From assembly GCF_010183535.1 (NCBI RefSeq), contig NC_071328.1, forward strand, positions 14,074,001-14,138,000: DNA of 64,000 bases. The letters are read 5' to 3'. Made by a program: the position numbers and the translations under genes. Positions 63,001 through 64,000 of the stretch are shown here, in pieces. The notes below the pieces were generated by a model, which searched no databases, was not told the DNA's origin, and saw only the letters and a program-made list of their open reading frames with translations. Every line of letters starts with the position of its first letter. Positions within the stretch are counted from its first letter, which is position 1. This DNA comes from Caenorhabditis remanei (Eukaryota > Nematoda > Chromadorea > Rhabditida > Rhabditidae).

Positions 63001-63456
63001 ACTTTTGAAGCGCTGTAACTACTTTTCCTTAAATGCCACAAATTTTTTAACTATATCAAAATGTAGATCAACACTGAGGCTACATTTTTGTAATTAAACG
63101 TTTTTTAATAACTCCGCCTACTTCTGAGATATGCTCTTTTAAAGATGGTAGCTATCCACTTGAGAGATGAAGAGAGGGGAGAGACGCAGAGAATCGAGAC
63201 GCACTCCTTGTTCCGCACGCTCTCTCACCTGTTTTTAGGCAGCTGTCTTTGAGCGCTTGTATCTCAAAAGTGGGCGGAGCTATCAAAAAACCGTCAACTA
63301 CAAAAATGTAGCCCTAGTTTTGATCTACAATAAAAATATAATTTTGAAAAATTTTCGTCGCCAAAAACTAGAAAAAACTTACTTTTTGTCGATCCGAGTA
63401 GTCGAGAAGAGCTTGTGCATCACATGCTGCGTTAATAAGGGTTTGGATGTTGAGTC
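60060..63456 (-). CDS. Innexin (gap-junction channel subunit), 5' part outside the window
   Basis: Four exons joined in phase: 63383-63456 (LNIQTLINAACDAQALLDYS), 62730-62966 (AIEAITCNFVDNLDLQSPNG ... TKLLYCINVVAQFCILNACL), 61325-61735 and 60060-60266 (TAA). Exon 3 holds the family hallmark IWAGRPWTETGHFPRVTLCD and CALLINIINEKVFAFLWCWY, with the second extracellular loop Cys residues and TM4 (MILAIITTCSFIYWLANSF). Exon 4 gives LRMISNHAGDMIVVQLVRNL and a charged tail ending GQTKSFL. Innexins form hexameric or octameric junction channels with four membrane spans. About 309 residues are visible; TM1-TM2 and the first extracellular loop must lie beyond 64000. Introns are packed with E-family palindromes. 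Which inx paralog it is I cannot say. Confidence 0.92.
60300..60720. repeat. Intronic sequence with paired GGGCGGGTA/TACCCGCCC words
   Basis: CCATCCGGGGGGCAATTTAC and GTAGCAGGTCCCCGAATTTTACC-type ends suggest a worn inverted-repeat element within the last innexin intron. No target duplication read. Confidence 0.3.
60751..61290. mobile_element. E-family composite with tRNA-like segment
   Basis: Palindrome (60751-60910), tRNA-like stretch on the minus strand (60982-61045; A box TGGTCAAGGAGC, B box GGTTCGGTCCC) and lone right arm (61199-61285). Same order as 2246-2860. Confidence 0.6.
61740..62370. other. Innexin intron, no other gene
   Basis: AT-rich, poly-T tracts, no exon or recognised element. 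Confidence 0.35.
62385..62580. mobile_element. E-family palindrome in innexin intron
   Basis: TAGCTTCGCCCACTTTTGAG, TATGCGCCTTCAAAG ... TTTAAAGGCGCGTATCT, AAAAGTGGGCGGAGCTATC with TTTTGATCTACAAG at the outer end. Confidence 0.65.
63075..63330. mobile_element. E-family palindrome in innexin intron
   Basis: ACTCCGCCTACTTCTGAGAT left, TATCTCAAAAGTGGGCGGAG right. The interior has CT-rich GGGGAGAGACGCAGAG as in 47640-47690. Confidence 0.6.
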
Positions 63457-63689
63457 CTGGAAAATTGTGAAATTTTTAATTTAGGCTCCGCCCCCTACCG
63501 AGATGGGCGGTGCATAGTTTGAGAGTCTCCTGTTTTGGGGGCGGAGCCTAAATTTTGATTGAAAATTCAAAGTCCGCAAACACCGAGTTCACTTCTAGTT
63601 ATGAGTTTTTTGGTGTTTGGCGCACCTTCGGCGCGTTTTACCGTTATTTTAACTACTTTTCTACAATGACAAACTACACTGACCAAATA

Positions 63690-64000
63690 ACACATCGCGT
63701 ATCTTAAATGTGGGCGGAGCTAACAGAAAATGGTTTACTACAAAAATGTAGCTCAAGTTTTGATCTACAAGATAAAATAAATCAAAAACAGAAAAACTCG
63801 AAATTTCAAAAAATTGACTCCAAGCGGGATTGAACCCTGGTACCCATTCCTATAGTGGTGCTCCCTGACCGAGACATTCTTCGACAAATTTTTGGTAAAA
63901 ATCTGGTTTCCGACATGAAAAATTAGGTTTTGAATAGTTTTTTAACGTCAGAAATGGGATTTTCCGGTTGTTTTAATGTAAAAATCACATTTTTCGAAGA
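63690..64000. mobile_element. E-family composite with tRNA-like segment, cut by window end
   Basis: Right arm CGCGTATCTTAAATGTGGGC at 63693, then the tRNA-like stretch (63820-63880, minus strand; B box GGTTCAATCCC, A box TCGGTCAGGGAGC), then the same GGTTTTGAATAGTTTTTTAA spacer as at 2565 and 61090. Confidence 0.6.

Overview
The window looks like nuclear DNA from a Caenorhabditis-type nematode. Introns are short with TTTCAG acceptors, coding exons are separated by AT-rich DNA, and the genes are nematode families: an innexin, a FoxA/PHA-4-like forkhead factor, a SET-9/SET-26-like SET protein and a small secreted transthyretin-like protein. I cannot name the species. Most of the 64 kb is mobile DNA or its remains, and many genes are visible only as exons or broken copies.

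Layout. 0-8 kb: Ser-rich tandem exons, a small three-exon gene, an NTF2-like secreted gene that has lost its start, many palindromic repeats, and a Helitron-like element interrupted by a TA-target transposon. 8-13.5 kb: a phase-consistent, nine-exon coiled-coil gene on the plus strand whose introns hold MITEs. 14-15 kb: a hAT MITE and a terminal PAZ-domain exon. 16.5-20.4 kb: a complete six-exon forkhead gene on the minus strand (370 codons), with hAT and Tc1-like MITEs in its introns, two of them nested in a third. 21-26.6 kb: MITEs, a GGATCC-rich element, a mariner-like element and a decayed gene. 26.6-27.65 kb: SET-domain gene, minus strand. 28.4-32 kb: decayed PAZ-like gene copies, another Helitron and LTR pieces. 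32.5-35.5 kb: a remnant of a Maverick/Polinton virus-like transposon, with three collinear ORFs (packaging ATPase C-terminal half, a small protein with a TGGTP-hydrophobic tail, and a Lys-rich protein), bracketed by 97-bp direct repeats. 35.7-49.1 kb: two copies of a roughly 3.7-kb duplicon, each with decayed multi-exon genes, plus a solo LTR and two pieces of a broken SF1 helicase. 50-59 kb: more hAT palindromes, a secreted TTR-like gene with micro-exons and its truncated duplicate, and a small gene with BEL/Pao-gag-like zinc knuckles. 60-63.5 kb: the 3' two thirds of an innexin gene, minus strand, running off the window.

The strongest overall signal is the repeat landscape. At least six non-autonomous families have 8-bp target duplications (hAT-like), several filled with satellite-like GC words. 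Tc1-like palindromes share one core, TTTGTAGTTGACAACTTT, and form chimeras. Helitron-like elements carry tRNA-like A and B boxes, and a TA-target family has inserted into those boxes. Two segmental duplications provide empty sites that prove several insertions.

All exon models come from reading splice signals and phases by eye. No alignment or search was run, so family names rest on recognised motifs.
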